Assembly: GCA_017555085.1 (NCBI GenBank)
Contig: JAFZHD010000012.1
Location: forward strand, 1 to 64,000
Length of the DNA: 64,000 nucleotides
Direction: 5' to 3'
Source: Muribaculaceae bacterium
GTDB lineage: Bacteria > Bacteroidota > Bacteroidia > Bacteroidales > Muribaculaceae
Below are positions 44,967-54,957 of the stretch, in pieces; positions within the stretch are counted from its first letter, which is position 1, and every line of letters begins with the position of its first letter. The position numbers were made by a program, and so were the translations under genes. The notes under the pieces were generated by a model. That model had not been told where the DNA came from and made no database searches. It worked only from the letters and a program-made list of their open reading frames with translations.

Positions 44967-46075
44967 TATTTCACAATTTGGGTTAATACTCGTTCCACAT
45001 CATTTTCACTTAAATCATGATGCATCGGCAAACATATCACTTCATTTGCTATGCGCGTAGCCACAGGCAAATTTGTGTCTGACGCCGAATCAAGACCTTT
45101 ATAGGTTGAGAACGAACTGATGAGCGGATAGAAATAGCGACGGCCGAGAACATTGTTTTCCTTCATCTTGAAATATAGTTCATCGCGCGTCATTCCATAC
45201 TCTTGGGCATCGATGAAGATGGGGAAATATGAATAATTATGCTTTACACCGGCTGTTTCGTCAAAGAATCTGACACCTTTCACATCTTTCAATGCTTCAC
45301 GATATTTCAACGCCACTTGTCGGCGAGCCTCAATAGCATCATCGACAATTTTAAGCGCCAACAAGCCATAAGCACTGCGCATTTCATCCATTTTACCATT
45401 AATACCAGGGGCAACAACCTCGGTTTCGCCGGCAAAGCCAAAGTTTTTAAGAAAGTCAATGCGCTTTTTGGTTTGCTCGTCATGCATTACCAACGCACCT
45501 CCTTCGATAGTGTTATACACTTTCGTTGCATGGAAACTGAGAGTTGACATATCACCCGCTTCAAGCAACGACTTGCCATTGACATCTACGCCAAACGCAT
45601 GTGCTGCATCATATATCACTTTGAGACCATATTTGTCGGCAATAGCCTGAATGCGAGCAGTGTCGCAAGGATTACCATAGCAATGCACAGGCATGATTGC
45701 TGTGGTTCGGGGCGTGATTGCCGCTTCTATCTTATCGGGGTCGATGTTGCATGTGAGAGGGTCGATGTCAACAAACACAGGTTTGATGCCATTCCACCAA
45801 ATAGAATGGGTTGTGGCCACGAAACTGAACGGAGTGGTAATCACCTCGCCAGAGATGTTCAAAGCCTGCAAAGCTGTAATGAGTGGCAATGTGCCATTTG
45901 TAAACAGACTGATATAAGGCACTTTGAGATATTCACACAAAGCGGCCTCCAACTGACGGTGAAACGAACCATTGTTGGTTATCCACTTGCTACTCCATAT
46001 TTCTTTCAACATCAAATTGAAATCTTCCAAATCGGGAAGCAACGGAGATGTTACTGTAATCTGTTTATTTTCCAT
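44966..46075 (-). CDS. DegT/DnrJ/EryC1 sugar aminotransferase (VioA-like)
   Basis: 369 residues, PLP-dependent. It has FTNGTLPLITALQALNI (PLP phosphate region), PVHCYGNPCDTARIQAIADK, VIYDAAHAFGVDVNGKSLLE and STLSFHATKVYNTIEGGALV with the Schiff-base Lys in HATK. The HATK-x-x-NTIEGG text is seen in VioA/FdtB-type enzymes, which aminate dTDP-4-keto-6-deoxyhexoses. RmlA and RmlB in the same operon would supply that substrate, and the next gene would acetylate the product. The exact sugar (Qui4NAc, Fuc4NAc or a 3-amino sugar) is inference. Confidence 0.87.
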   Translation of the reverse strand: MENKQITVTSPLLPDLEDFNLMLKEIWSSKWITNNGSFHRQLEAALCEYLKVPYISLFTNGTLPLITALQALNISGEVITTPFSFVATTHSIWWNGIKPVFVDIDPLTCNIDPDKIEAAITPRTTAIMPVHCYGNPCDTARIQAIADKYGLKVIYDAAHAFGVDVNGKSLLEAGDMSTLSFHATKVYNTIEGGALVMHDEQTKKRIDFLKNFGFAGETEVVAPGINGKMDEMRSAYGLLALKIVDDAIEARRQVALKYREALKDVKGVRFFDETAGVKHNYSYFPIFIDAQEYGMTRDELYFKMKENNVLGRRYFYPLISSFSTYKGLDSASDTNLPVATRIANEVICLPMHHDLSENDVERVLTQIVK

Positions 46076-47522
46076 TTCTTAATTTATTAATTGCTGAAAA
46101 CAATATTCTTTTAAGTTCGACATACTCTTCACATTTGAACATTTCGCTGAGAGCCACCAAAACGATAAGCCCTACAACCAACTGCAACGGGAAGATTATG
46201 TAAAGCGACATTGGCAACAACGACACAGCATAAACAACTACCGCCGTTACCGATGCCAATAAAAACGAGGGCGCAATATCCTTTACCTGTGACCAAAAGT
46301 CATATTTGAGATATTTGCCCGAATAATATGAGTTGAGGTAATAAGATATCAATCCTGTCACCACGCTACCCCACAGCATGTAGTATATATCAATAAATAT
46401 GCCCAACAATATGGGAGCAACGGCAAACACTTTCTTTATTATCTCTAATTTCAAAAACAAATCGGAGCGGCCCTGAACTTGCAACATGTTGAGGTTAAGC
46501 GAATGAAGCGGGTAAAGCATCATTATGAAACACACAATGGGCAACATGTTGGCGGCCTCGTTCCACTTTTCGCCAATCAGCACATTAATCATGGGATGAG
46601 CCACAGCAGCGAGCATGAGCATACACGAAAAGGTTACATACATCGTAACTTTTATCACTTTGCGATAGCCTTCTTTGAGGCGTTGCTTATCATCTTGCAA
46701 CTGACTCAAAACAGGAAAACTTACACGCTGCACAATGGTAGTGAGATTAGACGAGAACACGGCGCTAAACTGTGTTGAACGCGTGTATTGGCCCAACATT
46801 GACGATGAATAGCACTTACCAATCACAATCTGATAGATTTCACGCCATAATGCATCTATCAATCCCGACACCAACAATTTCCAACCAAAACCAAACAACT
46901 GTTTGAAACTTTCGACCGAAAATTTCAATCGCGGACGCCATGTGCCATATATCCACAAAAACAGTGTGTTTAATGTTTGACGCGAGATTTGTTGTCCCAC
47001 CAAACTCCACACTCCCATGCCATACAAAGCCATACCGATGCCCACTACCCCACTAGATATTGAGGCTATGAGCGATATCTTGGTCTGTGTTTTGAAATCG
47101 ATATTCTTGACCAAAATTGTGCGCTGAACTATTGCCACACCATTGATAATAACAATAATACCCATCACTTGGGTTAGCAATGTCAACTGCGGCTCATTAA
47201 AGAAATCGGCAATAAACGGCGCGCCAAAGAAACATAAAACAAACAATGCCGCACTGAAAATGATGTTGGCCACAAAAATTGTGTCATAGTCAATGGGCAA
47301 TACATCTTTTTTGCGCACCAACGCACTTGAAAAACCACTATCAACAATACAGTTAAATATGGCTATGAATATCATAATGATACCCACAAGACCATATTCC
47401 TCGGGCGTAAGAAGATTGGCCAACACAAGCCCCACAAGGAATGAAATCCCCTGATTAGCTATATTGTCGACAAAACTCCAACCGACTCCTTTTACTGTTT
47501 TTGTTTTGAGGTTTTCTGACAT
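46065..47522 (-). CDS. Wzx-type polysaccharide flippase (MOP superfamily)
   Basis: 485 residues with about twelve to fourteen hydrophobic helices. The opening KTKTVKGVGWSFVDNIANQG and LLTPEEYGLVGIIMIF match the RfbX/Wzx-like group. The next segment, DSGFSSALVRKKDV, is also characteristic. It would move the lipid-linked repeat unit across the inner membrane before EpsG-type polymerisation. It overlaps the aminotransferase start by 11 bases. Confidence 0.9.
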   Translation of the reverse strand: MSENLKTKTVKGVGWSFVDNIANQGISFLVGLVLANLLTPEEYGLVGIIMIFIAIFNCIVDSGFSSALVRKKDVLPIDYDTIFVANIIFSAALFVLCFFGAPFIADFFNEPQLTLLTQVMGIIVIINGVAIVQRTILVKNIDFKTQTKISLIASISSGVVGIGMALYGMGVWSLVGQQISRQTLNTLFLWIYGTWRPRLKFSVESFKQLFGFGWKLLVSGLIDALWREIYQIVIGKCYSSSMLGQYTRSTQFSAVFSSNLTTIVQRVSFPVLSQLQDDKQRLKEGYRKVIKVTMYVTFSCMLMLAAVAHPMINVLIGEKWNEAANMLPIVCFIMMLYPLHSLNLNMLQVQGRSDLFLKLEIIKKVFAVAPILLGIFIDIYYMLWGSVVTGLISYYLNSYYSGKYLKYDFWSQVKDIAPSFLLASVTAVVVYAVSLLPMSLYIIFPLQLVVGLIVLVALSEMFKCEEYVELKRILFSAINKLRNGK

Positions 47523-47534
47523 CAGTCGGTGTTA

Positions 47535-48647
47535 TTAGCGACCTTGATACATTGATTCATAATACTTTTCATACTCACCGCTTGTGATGTTATCCATCCA
47601 TTCCTGATTGTCAAGATACCATCGTACGGTTTTCTCAATTCCTTCTTCAAATTGCAATGAGGGCTCCCATCCAAGTTCGTTTTTGAGTTTGTTTGAGTCG
47701 ATTGCATAACGAAGGTCATGACCCATGCGGTCGGTCACATAAGTAATCAAGTCAAGTGAATGGCCCTCGGGGTTGCCCAACAAGCGGTCAACGGTCTTGA
47801 TAATAACATGTATGATATCAATGTTTTTCCACTCGTTAAATCCTCCAATGTTGTAAGTCTCGGCAACCTTACCCTCATGGAAAATCAAATCAATGGCACG
47901 GGCATGGTCAACAACATAGAGCCAATCGCGAACATTCTCGCCTTTACCATATACCGGGAGCGGTTTGCGGTGGCGAATGTTATTGATAAACAACGGAATA
48001 AGTTTTTCGGGGAACTGATAAGGACCATAATTGTTTGAGCAGTTTGTAACGATAGTGGGCATTCCATAAGTATCGTGGAACGCTCTCACAAAGTGGTCGC
48101 TACCAGCCTTTGAAGCCGAATAGGGCGAATGGGGATTGTATTTTGTTGTTTCAAAGAAGAAATCGGGACCATAAGGACCACGGCCGTTTTCATCGCCGGC
48201 GGGGTTAGTGAGCGACAATGCGCCGTAAACCTCATCGGTCGAAATGTGATAGAAACGCTTGCCTTCATAACGCTCGGGCAATGATTCCCAATAAACCTTT
48301 GCCGCTTGCAACAAACTCAATGTTCCCATAACATTTGTGCGGGCAAAAGTGAAGGGGTCTTTAATCGAGCGGTCAACATGGCTCTCGGCAGCAAGGTGAA
48401 TGATGCCGTCAACATTATATGTATTCATCAACTCGGTCATCTTTTCATAGTCGCAGATGTCGGCTTTGACAAATACATAGTTGGGGCTATTTTCTATATC
48501 AACCAAATTGGCCAAGTTTCCGGCATAGGTCAATTTATCAAGGTTGATAATGCGATAATCGGGATATTTGTTGACAAATAGACGAACAACATGGCTACCA
48601 ATAAATCCGGCACCACCTGTTATGATTATATTGCGTTTGAATTCCAT
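47535..48647 (-). CDS. rmlB: dTDP-glucose 4,6-dehydratase
   Basis: 370 residues. It has IIITGGAGFIGSHVVRLFVN, ADICDYEKM, HLAAESHVDRSI, FYHISTDEVYGAL (with the Asp-Glu catalytic pair), YSASKAGSDHFVRAFHDTYG (Tyr-x3-Lys) and VTNCSNNYGPYQFPEKLIP. These are the complete RmlB motifs. It makes dTDP-4-keto-6-deoxyglucose. The product can go to RmlC (next gene) or to the VioA-like aminotransferase further down the operon. Confidence 0.96.
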   Translation of the reverse strand: MEFKRNIIITGGAGFIGSHVVRLFVNKYPDYRIINLDKLTYAGNLANLVDIENSPNYVFVKADICDYEKMTELMNTYNVDGIIHLAAESHVDRSIKDPFTFARTNVMGTLSLLQAAKVYWESLPERYEGKRFYHISTDEVYGALSLTNPAGDENGRGPYGPDFFFETTKYNPHSPYSASKAGSDHFVRAFHDTYGMPTIVTNCSNNYGPYQFPEKLIPLFINNIRHRKPLPVYGKGENVRDWLYVVDHARAIDLIFHEGKVAETYNIGGFNEWKNIDIIHVIIKTVDRLLGNPEGHSLDLITYVTDRMGHDLRYAIDSNKLKNELGWEPSLQFEEGIEKTVRWYLDNQEWMDNITSGEYEKYYESMYQGR

Positions 48648-48661
48648 TTTATATATCGTGT

Positions 48662-49231
48662 TTAATACAATTTATCGTTAATATCAAAGTCTTTGACGGC
48701 ATCTTTGAGCAGCGGCTGTTTGAGGTCTTTCTCGCTCAAAATTGCCTCGATTGTCGGAATTTTCCAATCAATGCCCAACGACTCGTCGAGTAACTGAATA
48801 CCGGCATCGGCCTGTGGTGCATAGTAGTTATCACATTTATACTGAAATACCGCAACATCGGTCAACACGGCAAAGCCATGGGCAAAACCGCGAGGGATGA
48901 AGAACTGACGATGATTGTCTTCGCTCAATTCAACGGCTACATGCTTGCCAAATGTGGGCGAGCCGTGGCGAATGTCGACAGCGACATCAAGCACTGCACC
49001 TTTGACACATCTCACAAGTTTGCTCTGCGTATAAGGCATGCGCTGATAATGCAAACCGCGCATCACGCCGCGCGTTGACATGCTTTCATTATCCTGCACA
49101 AAATTGATGGGCATCACTTTTTCATCAAACTCCTTTTGCGAGAACGACTCAAAGAAATAGCCGCGTGCATCTTTGAATATGCGTGGTTCAATAATCACCA
49201 CACCATCTATATCGGTTTTAATTACCTCCAT
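48662..49231 (-). CDS. rmlC: dTDP-4-dehydrorhamnose 3,5-epimerase family protein
   Basis: 189 residues, a cupin with IIEPRIFKDARGYFFESFSQ, FVQDNESMSTRGVMRGLHYQ (catalytic His in LHYQ), VRCVKGAVLDVAVDIRHGSP, and RQFFIPRGFAHGFAVLTDVA with FQYKCDNYYAP. All fit RmlC. It epimerises the 4-keto sugar made by RmlB. No RmlD reductase is seen in the window, so dTDP-L-rhamnose needs a gene elsewhere, or the product goes to another branch. Confidence 0.93.
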   Translation of the reverse strand: MEVIKTDIDGVVIIEPRIFKDARGYFFESFSQKEFDEKVMPINFVQDNESMSTRGVMRGLHYQRMPYTQSKLVRCVKGAVLDVAVDIRHGSPTFGKHVAVELSEDNHRQFFIPRGFAHGFAVLTDVAVFQYKCDNYYAPQADAGIQLLDESLGIDWKIPTIEAILSEKDLKQPLLKDAVKDFDINDKLY

Positions 49232-49240
49232 ATCAACTAA

Positions 49241-50146
49241 TTAATCATCTAAATTATTACCCCAACGCTCCACTTCATCAATCACTTTGAGCAGATATTG
49301 GCCATACTGATTTTTAATCATGGGCTGTGCCAATTCTCTCATTTTGTCGGCAGTAATCCAACCTTTGCGATATGCAATACCTTCTAGGCAAGCAATTTTC
49401 AAGCCTTGGCGTTTTTCCAACACCTCAACATAGGTTGAAGCCTCACTCAACGAATCGTGTGTACCGGTGTCAAGCCATGCAAATCCGCGACCAAGGGTTT
49501 TAACTTTCAACTCACGGTCTTCAAGGAAACTTTGGTTTACCGAGGTGATTTCCAACTCACCGCGAGCCGACGGCTTGATTGTCTTTGCAATCTGCACCAC
49601 CTTATTGGGATAATAGTAGAGGCCCACCACAGCATAGTGTGATTTGGGATTTTGAGGTTTCTCTTCAATTGAGATACAGTTGCCTTCGGCATCAAACTCG
49701 GCTACACCATAACGCTCGGGGTCGTTTACCCAATAACCAAACACGGTAGCCTTGTTTTCTTCTTCGGCTGTGCGAACAGCATCGCGCAACATCGCGCTGA
49801 AACCTGCGCCGTTAAAGATATTGTCACCCAACACGAGACACACCGAGTCATCGCCGATAAACTCCTCACCAATGATGAAGGCTTGTGCAAGACCATCGGG
49901 TGATGGCTGTTCGGCATACTCAAATCTCACGCCAAAATCGCTACCGTCGCCGAGCAAACGCTTGAACGAAGGCAAATCTTGCGGTGTAGATATAATCAAT
50001 ATCTCACGAATACCAGAGTGCATTAACACCGAAATAGGATAATACACCATTGGTTTGTCATATACAGGCAACAACTGTTTGCTTGTAGCCTTTGTAATAG
50101 GATATAAACGGGTGCCGCTACCTCCGGCCAAAACTATACCTTTCAT
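49241..50146 (-). CDS. rmlA: Glucose-1-phosphate thymidylyltransferase
   Basis: 301 residues: [20 protein letters not shown] (nucleotide-binding GGSGTR), [53 protein letters not shown], and [20 protein letters not shown]. It forms dTDP-glucose from dTTP and glucose-1-phosphate, opening the dTDP-sugar branch. RmlC follows after 9 bases and ugd precedes by 20. Confidence 0.96.
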   Translation of the reverse strand: MKGIVLAGGSGTRLYPITKATSKQLLPVYDKPMVYYPISVLMHSGIREILIISTPQDLPSFKRLLGDGSDFGVRFEYAEQPSPDGLAQAFIIGEEFIGDDSVCLVLGDNIFNGAGFSAMLRDAVRTAEEENKATVFGYWVNDPERYGVAEFDAEGNCISIEEKPQNPKSHYAVVGLYYYPNKVVQIAKTIKPSARGELEITSVNQSFLEDRELKVKTLGRGFAWLDTGTHDSLSEASTYVEVLEKRQGLKIACLEGIAYRKGWITADKMRELAQPMIKNQYGQYLLKVIDEVERWGNNLDD

Positions 50147-50166
50147 AACTTCATGGTTTTATTTTG

Positions 50167-51483
50167 TTAATCGCGACGAAAAATGTCACGAGTATATACT
50201 TTTTCTTTTACATCGTCGAGTATAGAGTCATATCGGTTGGCAATAATTGCCTGAGACTGAGCCTTAAACTCGTCAAGATTATTGACAACCTTGCTGCCAA
50301 AGAAAGTTGTACCGTCTTCGAGCGTAGGCTCATATATAATAACAATCGCGCCTTTGGCTTTGATGCGTTTCATTACGCCTTGAATTGACGATTGACGGAA
50401 ATTGTCGGAATTTGACTTCATTGTCAATCGGTAAACGCCCACAACCACAGGCTTTTCGAGCGATGCATCAAACGCACTGTTTGCTTGATAACCGCCTGCT
50501 ATTTCAAGCACACGGTCGGCAATATAATCTTTACGGGTGCGGTTACTTTCCACAATCGCACTCATCATGTTTTGAGGCACATCTTGATAGTTGGCAAGCA
50601 ACTGCTTGGTATCCTTGGGCAAGCAGTATCCGCCGTAGCCAAACGAGGGGTTATTATAGTGAGTACCGATGCGTGGGTCGAGACCGATGCCTTGAATAAT
50701 CGCTGCCGAATCAAGACCTTTAACCTCGGCGTATGTGTCAAGTTCGTTGAAATAACTAACGCGAAGTGCCAAATAGGTGTTTGCAAACAATTTTACCGCC
50801 TCGGCTTCTTTTAGGCCCATAAACAGAGTGTCAATATTCTCTTTCAAAGCACCTTGTTGCAACAATTCGGCAAAATCGTGTGCTGCTTTTTCCAATCGGG
50901 GAATATCGGCAATAGCCTTGATTGCATCGTTTTCCTCATCAAAATTCTCAATAAACTTGGGAATGCCGACAATGATGCGACTCGGATAGAGATTGTCATA
51001 CAACGCCTTGCTTTCGCGCAAAAACTCGGGCGAGAATATCAAATTAAACTTCTTGCCTTGATGGTTTGAATCTTGAGCAAATTTTGCCGCATATTTGACA
51101 TAAAGACTACGACAATAGCCCACAGGAATGGTACTTTTTATCACCATTACCGCATCGGGGTTATTTGCGATTACCAAGTCAATCACCGACTCTACGGCCG
51201 AAGTGTCAAAGAAGTTCTTTTGGCTGTCATAGTTGGTCGGAGCGGCAATAACCACAAAGTCGGCATCGCGATATGCACTTGCAGCATCTAATGTCGCGGC
51301 GAGATTTAACTCTTTCTCTTTCAAGTATTTTTCAATATATTCATCTTGAATTGGAGATATGCATCGATTAATCATATCCACCTTTTCGGGCACGACATCA
51401 ACTGCGACAACTTCGTTGTTTTGAGCAAGCAAAGTTGCGATACTTAATCCGACATAACCTGTTCCGGCAACGGCTATTTTCAT
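50167..51483 (-). CDS. ugd: UDP-glucose 6-dehydrogenase
   Basis: 438 residues: [20 protein letters not shown] (NAD-binding), [37 protein letters not shown], and the catalytic Cys in [15 protein letters not shown] at about residue 256. It oxidises UDP-glucose to UDP-glucuronate. The epimerase at the far end of the operon would turn this into UDP-galacturonate. It lies between the Wzc-type kinase gene and rmlA. Confidence 0.92.
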   Translation of the reverse strand: MKIAVAGTGYVGLSIATLLAQNNEVVAVDVVPEKVDMINRCISPIQDEYIEKYLKEKELNLAATLDAASAYRDADFVVIAAPTNYDSQKNFFDTSAVESVIDLVIANNPDAVMVIKSTIPVGYCRSLYVKYAAKFAQDSNHQGKKFNLIFSPEFLRESKALYDNLYPSRIIVGIPKFIENFDEENDAIKAIADIPRLEKAAHDFAELLQQGALKENIDTLFMGLKEAEAVKLFANTYLALRVSYFNELDTYAEVKGLDSAAIIQGIGLDPRIGTHYNNPSFGYGGYCLPKDTKQLLANYQDVPQNMMSAIVESNRTRKDYIADRVLEIAGGYQANSAFDASLEKPVVVGVYRLTMKSNSDNFRQSSIQGVMKRIKAKGAIVIIYEPTLEDGTTFFGSKVVNNLDEFKAQSQAIIANRYDSILDDVKEKVYTRDIFRRD

Positions 51484-51548
51484 ACTCTAAAATATATTCC
51501 TATTAAAACTGCATTAGGTTGACAATTCATGATTGACAACCCAACACT

Positions 51549-53969
51549 TTATTTATTCTTTTTGTTCGCTTTTGCGCCATGCTCATAATAATTGGCACCA
51601 TATGGATAGCCATATCTACTTCCGTAGCGCCCACCACCATCATCAGTCGTAGCGTTGAGTATAAGCGACAGATTCTTAAATCTTCCGCCTTGATAAATCT
51701 CTTCAAGTTCGGGTAGTATATTCTTTTCAAGCAATCCAGCCCTGACAACAAAGAATGTTCGGGTTGCAAATCTCTCAATAATTTGAGTGTCGGCAACGAT
51801 GTCAATCGGAGGACAGTCAACAAATACATAATCATATTCGCCTTTGATTGTCTCGAAACATTGTGCCAATCGTTCGCTTTCAAGCAACTCGGTGGGATTA
51901 GGCGGAATGATACCAACCGGCAACACCCACAAATTATCGTCATACGACGACTTGACAACCAATGACGACAAGTCTTCTTCAACACCAACAAGATAACTGC
52001 TCAAACCGCGACGGGGAGAATCGACATAGGCCGATGCCGATGCGTGGCGCAAATCGCCATCGATTACAAGCACTCGTTTACCTTTGAGAGCAAGACTTTT
52101 TGCCACATTCATCACCAAGAACGATTTTCCGCTACCAGGATTGAATGATGTGACAACAATCACACGCGACTCATCTTTGTGAGTCATCAACTCCACATTT
52201 GTGCGCAGCACGCGGAACGCCTCGTTGATAATATCTCTGTTGCCTTCTTGAACGACAACCACATTTCCCGCCCCGACTTTCTTATTCCAGAACGAAGCCG
52301 ATTTGCCGTGCAAGGGAATTTCGCCGATCATAGGCACTGACAAGCGGGCCAAATCACGACGGCTACGAACAGTTGTTATAAGACTTTCGCGAAGGAATAT
52401 ATAAGCACACGGTATGAGCAACGCAAGCACAAACGCAACAAACAAAATTTTCATTTTGCCAGGTGATGTGGGACGCAACTCGCCCATCGGAGGTGTGATG
52501 ATGCGTGTATTGTCAGCAGTAAAAGCTCTTGTCAACTCGTTCTCCTCACGCTTTTGGAGAAGATATAAGTAGAGCGCCTCTTTTACCTTTTGTTGACGGC
52601 CGACTGTCAAGAGATATTTTTCCTGACCGGGATTTGCCGCAATGCGACTTGTTGTTTGAGCCTCGTTTTGTTTGAGGTTTTTCAACTGTGTTTCAAGGCT
52701 TACCACGAGATTTTCAACCGAAGCCTCGATTGCGCCGCGTGTTGACTCCAAAGAAGCCTCCAAGTCTGCTATCACGGGGTTTTGAACATCGCCACCCGAT
52801 GAAAGTTGCGATAATCTCAACTGCATTGCGTTATATTCGGCAATCTGCGACTCTACGCTATTGCTTGACAAGCCCGAGTTTGCGGGCAACAATTTGCGGC
52901 GGTTTTCGTCTTTTCTCACATAATTGAGAATATATTTTGCCATCGCAAGTTCATTGTTGATTTTGAACATATCCTCCATATGCTTTGAACTTTGCGACAT
53001 ATACATATTGGTCGCTGCAGCCATATCGGGCAACAACTGTTGGCTTTTGTATGACGAAATGCTTTCATCAACATCGCCAAGTTCTTTGACAATGCTATCC
53101 AAACGCTCTGCGATGAAACGAGACGTGCTCACAGTGACTTTGTTTTTGTCATCAAGCCATTTTTCGTTGTAAACATTGATAATTTCATTGAGAACATCTA
53201 CTGCTCGTTGAGGCGAAACATCGATATATGACAAATTGATTACATCGGCATCTTTATTATCGAGTGTCACTTCGAGTTTCTTCTGACAAGCCTGTGCTGT
53301 TGAGTGCAAACCGTTTTTGCTTACATAGATGTGATGTGCCTTGCCTTCTTCCCATTGAAGAGTCGGAGTCACGGCAATGCGACCGATGGGTGTGTTCATG
53401 GGTTCAATCAACAAACCGGTCACAACCTCATCTGACTTAAATTTCTCATCATCAATTCTCATCACAAATTCCGACAAAGTGACAACACCGTTTTCATCGA
53501 TGTCAACTTCCACCTTCGCACTTGTGTTTTCGTCCATATCCAAGAATTTCACATTGATGGGGAGATTGGAGCCATAAATGGTTTTCTTGTGGAAAGTGCC
53601 GTCGGTTTTATATCTCATATTGAGTTGCAATCGCTCCACGACTTCCATCATCACCGATGGCGAGTTGATGGCAATCAGTTCGTTATAGACATTGCTGTTT
53701 GTTGAGAACAAGCCCAAATTTGAGAACTCGCCCACTGCGTTTGAAATCGACGAACCTTCTGAGCCCGACTTAATCAACACCTGTGACGAGCGTGTATAAC
53801 TCGGTTCTTTAACAAGAATATATGCCACCGCGAGTGTCATTACGATAGCAAATGATGCTACAAACCAATACCATTTTGACAAGCACATGAACACAAAATC
53901 CTTGATGCTCAATGTTTGTTGGTTGTTTTCCTCTTCTACATATTGTTTTTTCTGCGAATTTACAGCCAT
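51549..53969 (-). CDS. Wzc-type tyrosine autokinase / chain-length regulator
   Basis: 806 residues. The first helix is near 33-55 (WYWFVASFAIVMTLAVAYIL), followed by a Wzz-like periplasmic domain with coiled coils, a second helix near 515 (MKILFVAFVLALLIPCAYIF) and a cytoplasmic BY-kinase domain. Walker A is TSFNPGSGKSFLVMN near 611, Walker A' is VLVIDGDLRHA, and Walker B is YDYVFVDCPPIDIVADTQ. The C-terminal tail has a Tyr/Gly cluster (GGGRYGSRYGYPYGANYYE), the autophosphorylation site. It controls polymer length and export together with the Wza-like protein encoded 10 bases upstream. Confidence 0.93.
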   Translation of the reverse strand: MAVNSQKKQYVEEENNQQTLSIKDFVFMCLSKWYWFVASFAIVMTLAVAYILVKEPSYTRSSQVLIKSGSEGSSISNAVGEFSNLGLFSTNSNVYNELIAINSPSVMMEVVERLQLNMRYKTDGTFHKKTIYGSNLPINVKFLDMDENTSAKVEVDIDENGVVTLSEFVMRIDDEKFKSDEVVTGLLIEPMNTPIGRIAVTPTLQWEEGKAHHIYVSKNGLHSTAQACQKKLEVTLDNKDADVINLSYIDVSPQRAVDVLNEIINVYNEKWLDDKNKVTVSTSRFIAERLDSIVKELGDVDESISSYKSQQLLPDMAAATNMYMSQSSKHMEDMFKINNELAMAKYILNYVRKDENRRKLLPANSGLSSNSVESQIAEYNAMQLRLSQLSSGGDVQNPVIADLEASLESTRGAIEASVENLVVSLETQLKNLKQNEAQTTSRIAANPGQEKYLLTVGRQQKVKEALYLYLLQKREENELTRAFTADNTRIITPPMGELRPTSPGKMKILFVAFVLALLIPCAYIFLRESLITTVRSRRDLARLSVPMIGEIPLHGKSASFWNKKVGAGNVVVVQEGNRDIINEAFRVLRTNVELMTHKDESRVIVVTSFNPGSGKSFLVMNVAKSLALKGKRVLVIDGDLRHASASAYVDSPRRGLSSYLVGVEEDLSSLVVKSSYDDNLWVLPVGIIPPNPTELLESERLAQCFETIKGEYDYVFVDCPPIDIVADTQIIERFATRTFFVVRAGLLEKNILPELEEIYQGGRFKNLSLILNATTDDGGGRYGSRYGYPYGANYYEHGAKANKKNK

Positions 53970-53979
53970 AACAGAAATC

Positions 53980-54810
53980 TTATTTTAAGTCTACTGAGTT
54001 TACGATAAGCAATGCCACAGATGTCAACAACGATGCAATAGAAATCCAGAACGAAGTCGAACGGATGTTATTGCCATTGACTGTTGATTGGCGTTGTCTC
54101 ACCTTATTGGGTTGAACATATATGATATCGCCTTGTTGCAAATAAAATGCAGGCGAATTTACCAAATCTTGTGCCGATGTCAAGTCAAGCACATAAGTCA
54201 CTTGTTTGCCACCTTCGTTTCGCAACACAATCACGCCTTCGCGCTCGCCCATAACGGTCAAGTCGCGCGCCATGCTTATCGCTTCCAAAATTGTCATTTT
54301 GTCTTTGTCAAGGCTATAACGACCGGGGCCGTTCACTTCACCGAGAACCGAGAATGTGAGATTAGCAAACTCAACAGTAACCACCAATGGGTCGTCCTGC
54401 AACAAACGCTTGTCCAAAAGCATGCGTTTGATTTCGTTGGACAACTGTTCGCGAGTCATGCCTTCAACCTTCACCTTACCCAAGATAGGGAATTCGATAA
54501 AACCTTCGCTATCGACAGTGTAGCACGACAAGCCTTGTGATTGTTGGGTATAATTGATTGTCTGACCTATGCGAGTAGGCACATAAGGAAGGTTGTAAAG
54601 ATTGTTATATTCTTGGTCTTTTGTGTTTACAACTACCGTAATTTTATCTCCTGTTTTGAATTTTATGTCGCCGCTTGTAGCCAAAGCCAACTGTGTTGCG
54701 GCATCAACATCTTGGAAATAAGAAATTTTAGGAGTAGAGCATGATGAGATAAACAACACACTCACAAGCACATATAACAAGTTTAAATTAACACGCATTT
54801 GTATTTGCAT
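53980..54810 (-). CDS. Wza-like outer-membrane polysaccharide export lipoprotein
   Basis: 276 residues with a lipoprotein signal ending VLFISSC (Cys24). It then has the polysaccharide export domain (FKTGDKITVVVNTKDQEY, DSEGFIEFPILGKVKVEGMT) and one SLBB domain (LTFSVLGEVNGPGRYSLDKD, ISMARDLTVMGEREGVIVLR), and a C-terminal helix (ISIASLLTSVALLIV). Wza-type proteins form the exit pore. It is the first gene of the capsule operon, about 30 bases behind the strong promoter. The start may be the Met at 54798 instead. Confidence 0.92.
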   Translation of the reverse strand: MQIQMRVNLNLLYVLVSVLFISSCSTPKISYFQDVDAATQLALATSGDIKFKTGDKITVVVNTKDQEYNNLYNLPYVPTRIGQTINYTQQSQGLSCYTVDSEGFIEFPILGKVKVEGMTREQLSNEIKRMLLDKRLLQDDPLVVTVEFANLTFSVLGEVNGPGRYSLDKDKMTILEAISMARDLTVMGEREGVIVLRNEGGKQVTYVLDLTSAQDLVNSPAFYLQQGDIIYVQPNKVRQRQSTVNGNNIRSTSFWISIASLLTSVALLIVNSVDLK

Positions 54811-54842
54811 TATCGGTTTTACAAAACATTTTTATACAAATA

Positions 54843-54874
54843 CAAAGGTAACTCTTTTATTTCAAAGAGTCAAA
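54843..54874 (-). promoter_or_regulatory. Promoter of the capsule operon with dyad in its spacer
   Basis: TTTG (54874-54871) and TACCTTTG (54850-54843) on the minus strand are separated by 20 bases. The spacer is exactly filled by the perfect inverted repeat ACTCTTT (54851-54857) / AAAGAGT (54864-54870). A regulator bound there would sit between the two sigma contacts. Confidence 0.75.
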
Positions 54875-54957
54875 TTAAAAGACACTTTTATGGCGCACGA
54901 AATACACTTATACAACGCGACAAACGGCATTTTGCAATTTCACAATCGCCACCTCGC

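Noticed and set aside
54811-54957. Invertible capsule promoter like those of Bacteroides fragilis
   Set aside because: The only inverted repeat is 7 bases inside the promoter spacer; no longer repeats flank the promoter, and no UpxY-type gene or invertase is present.
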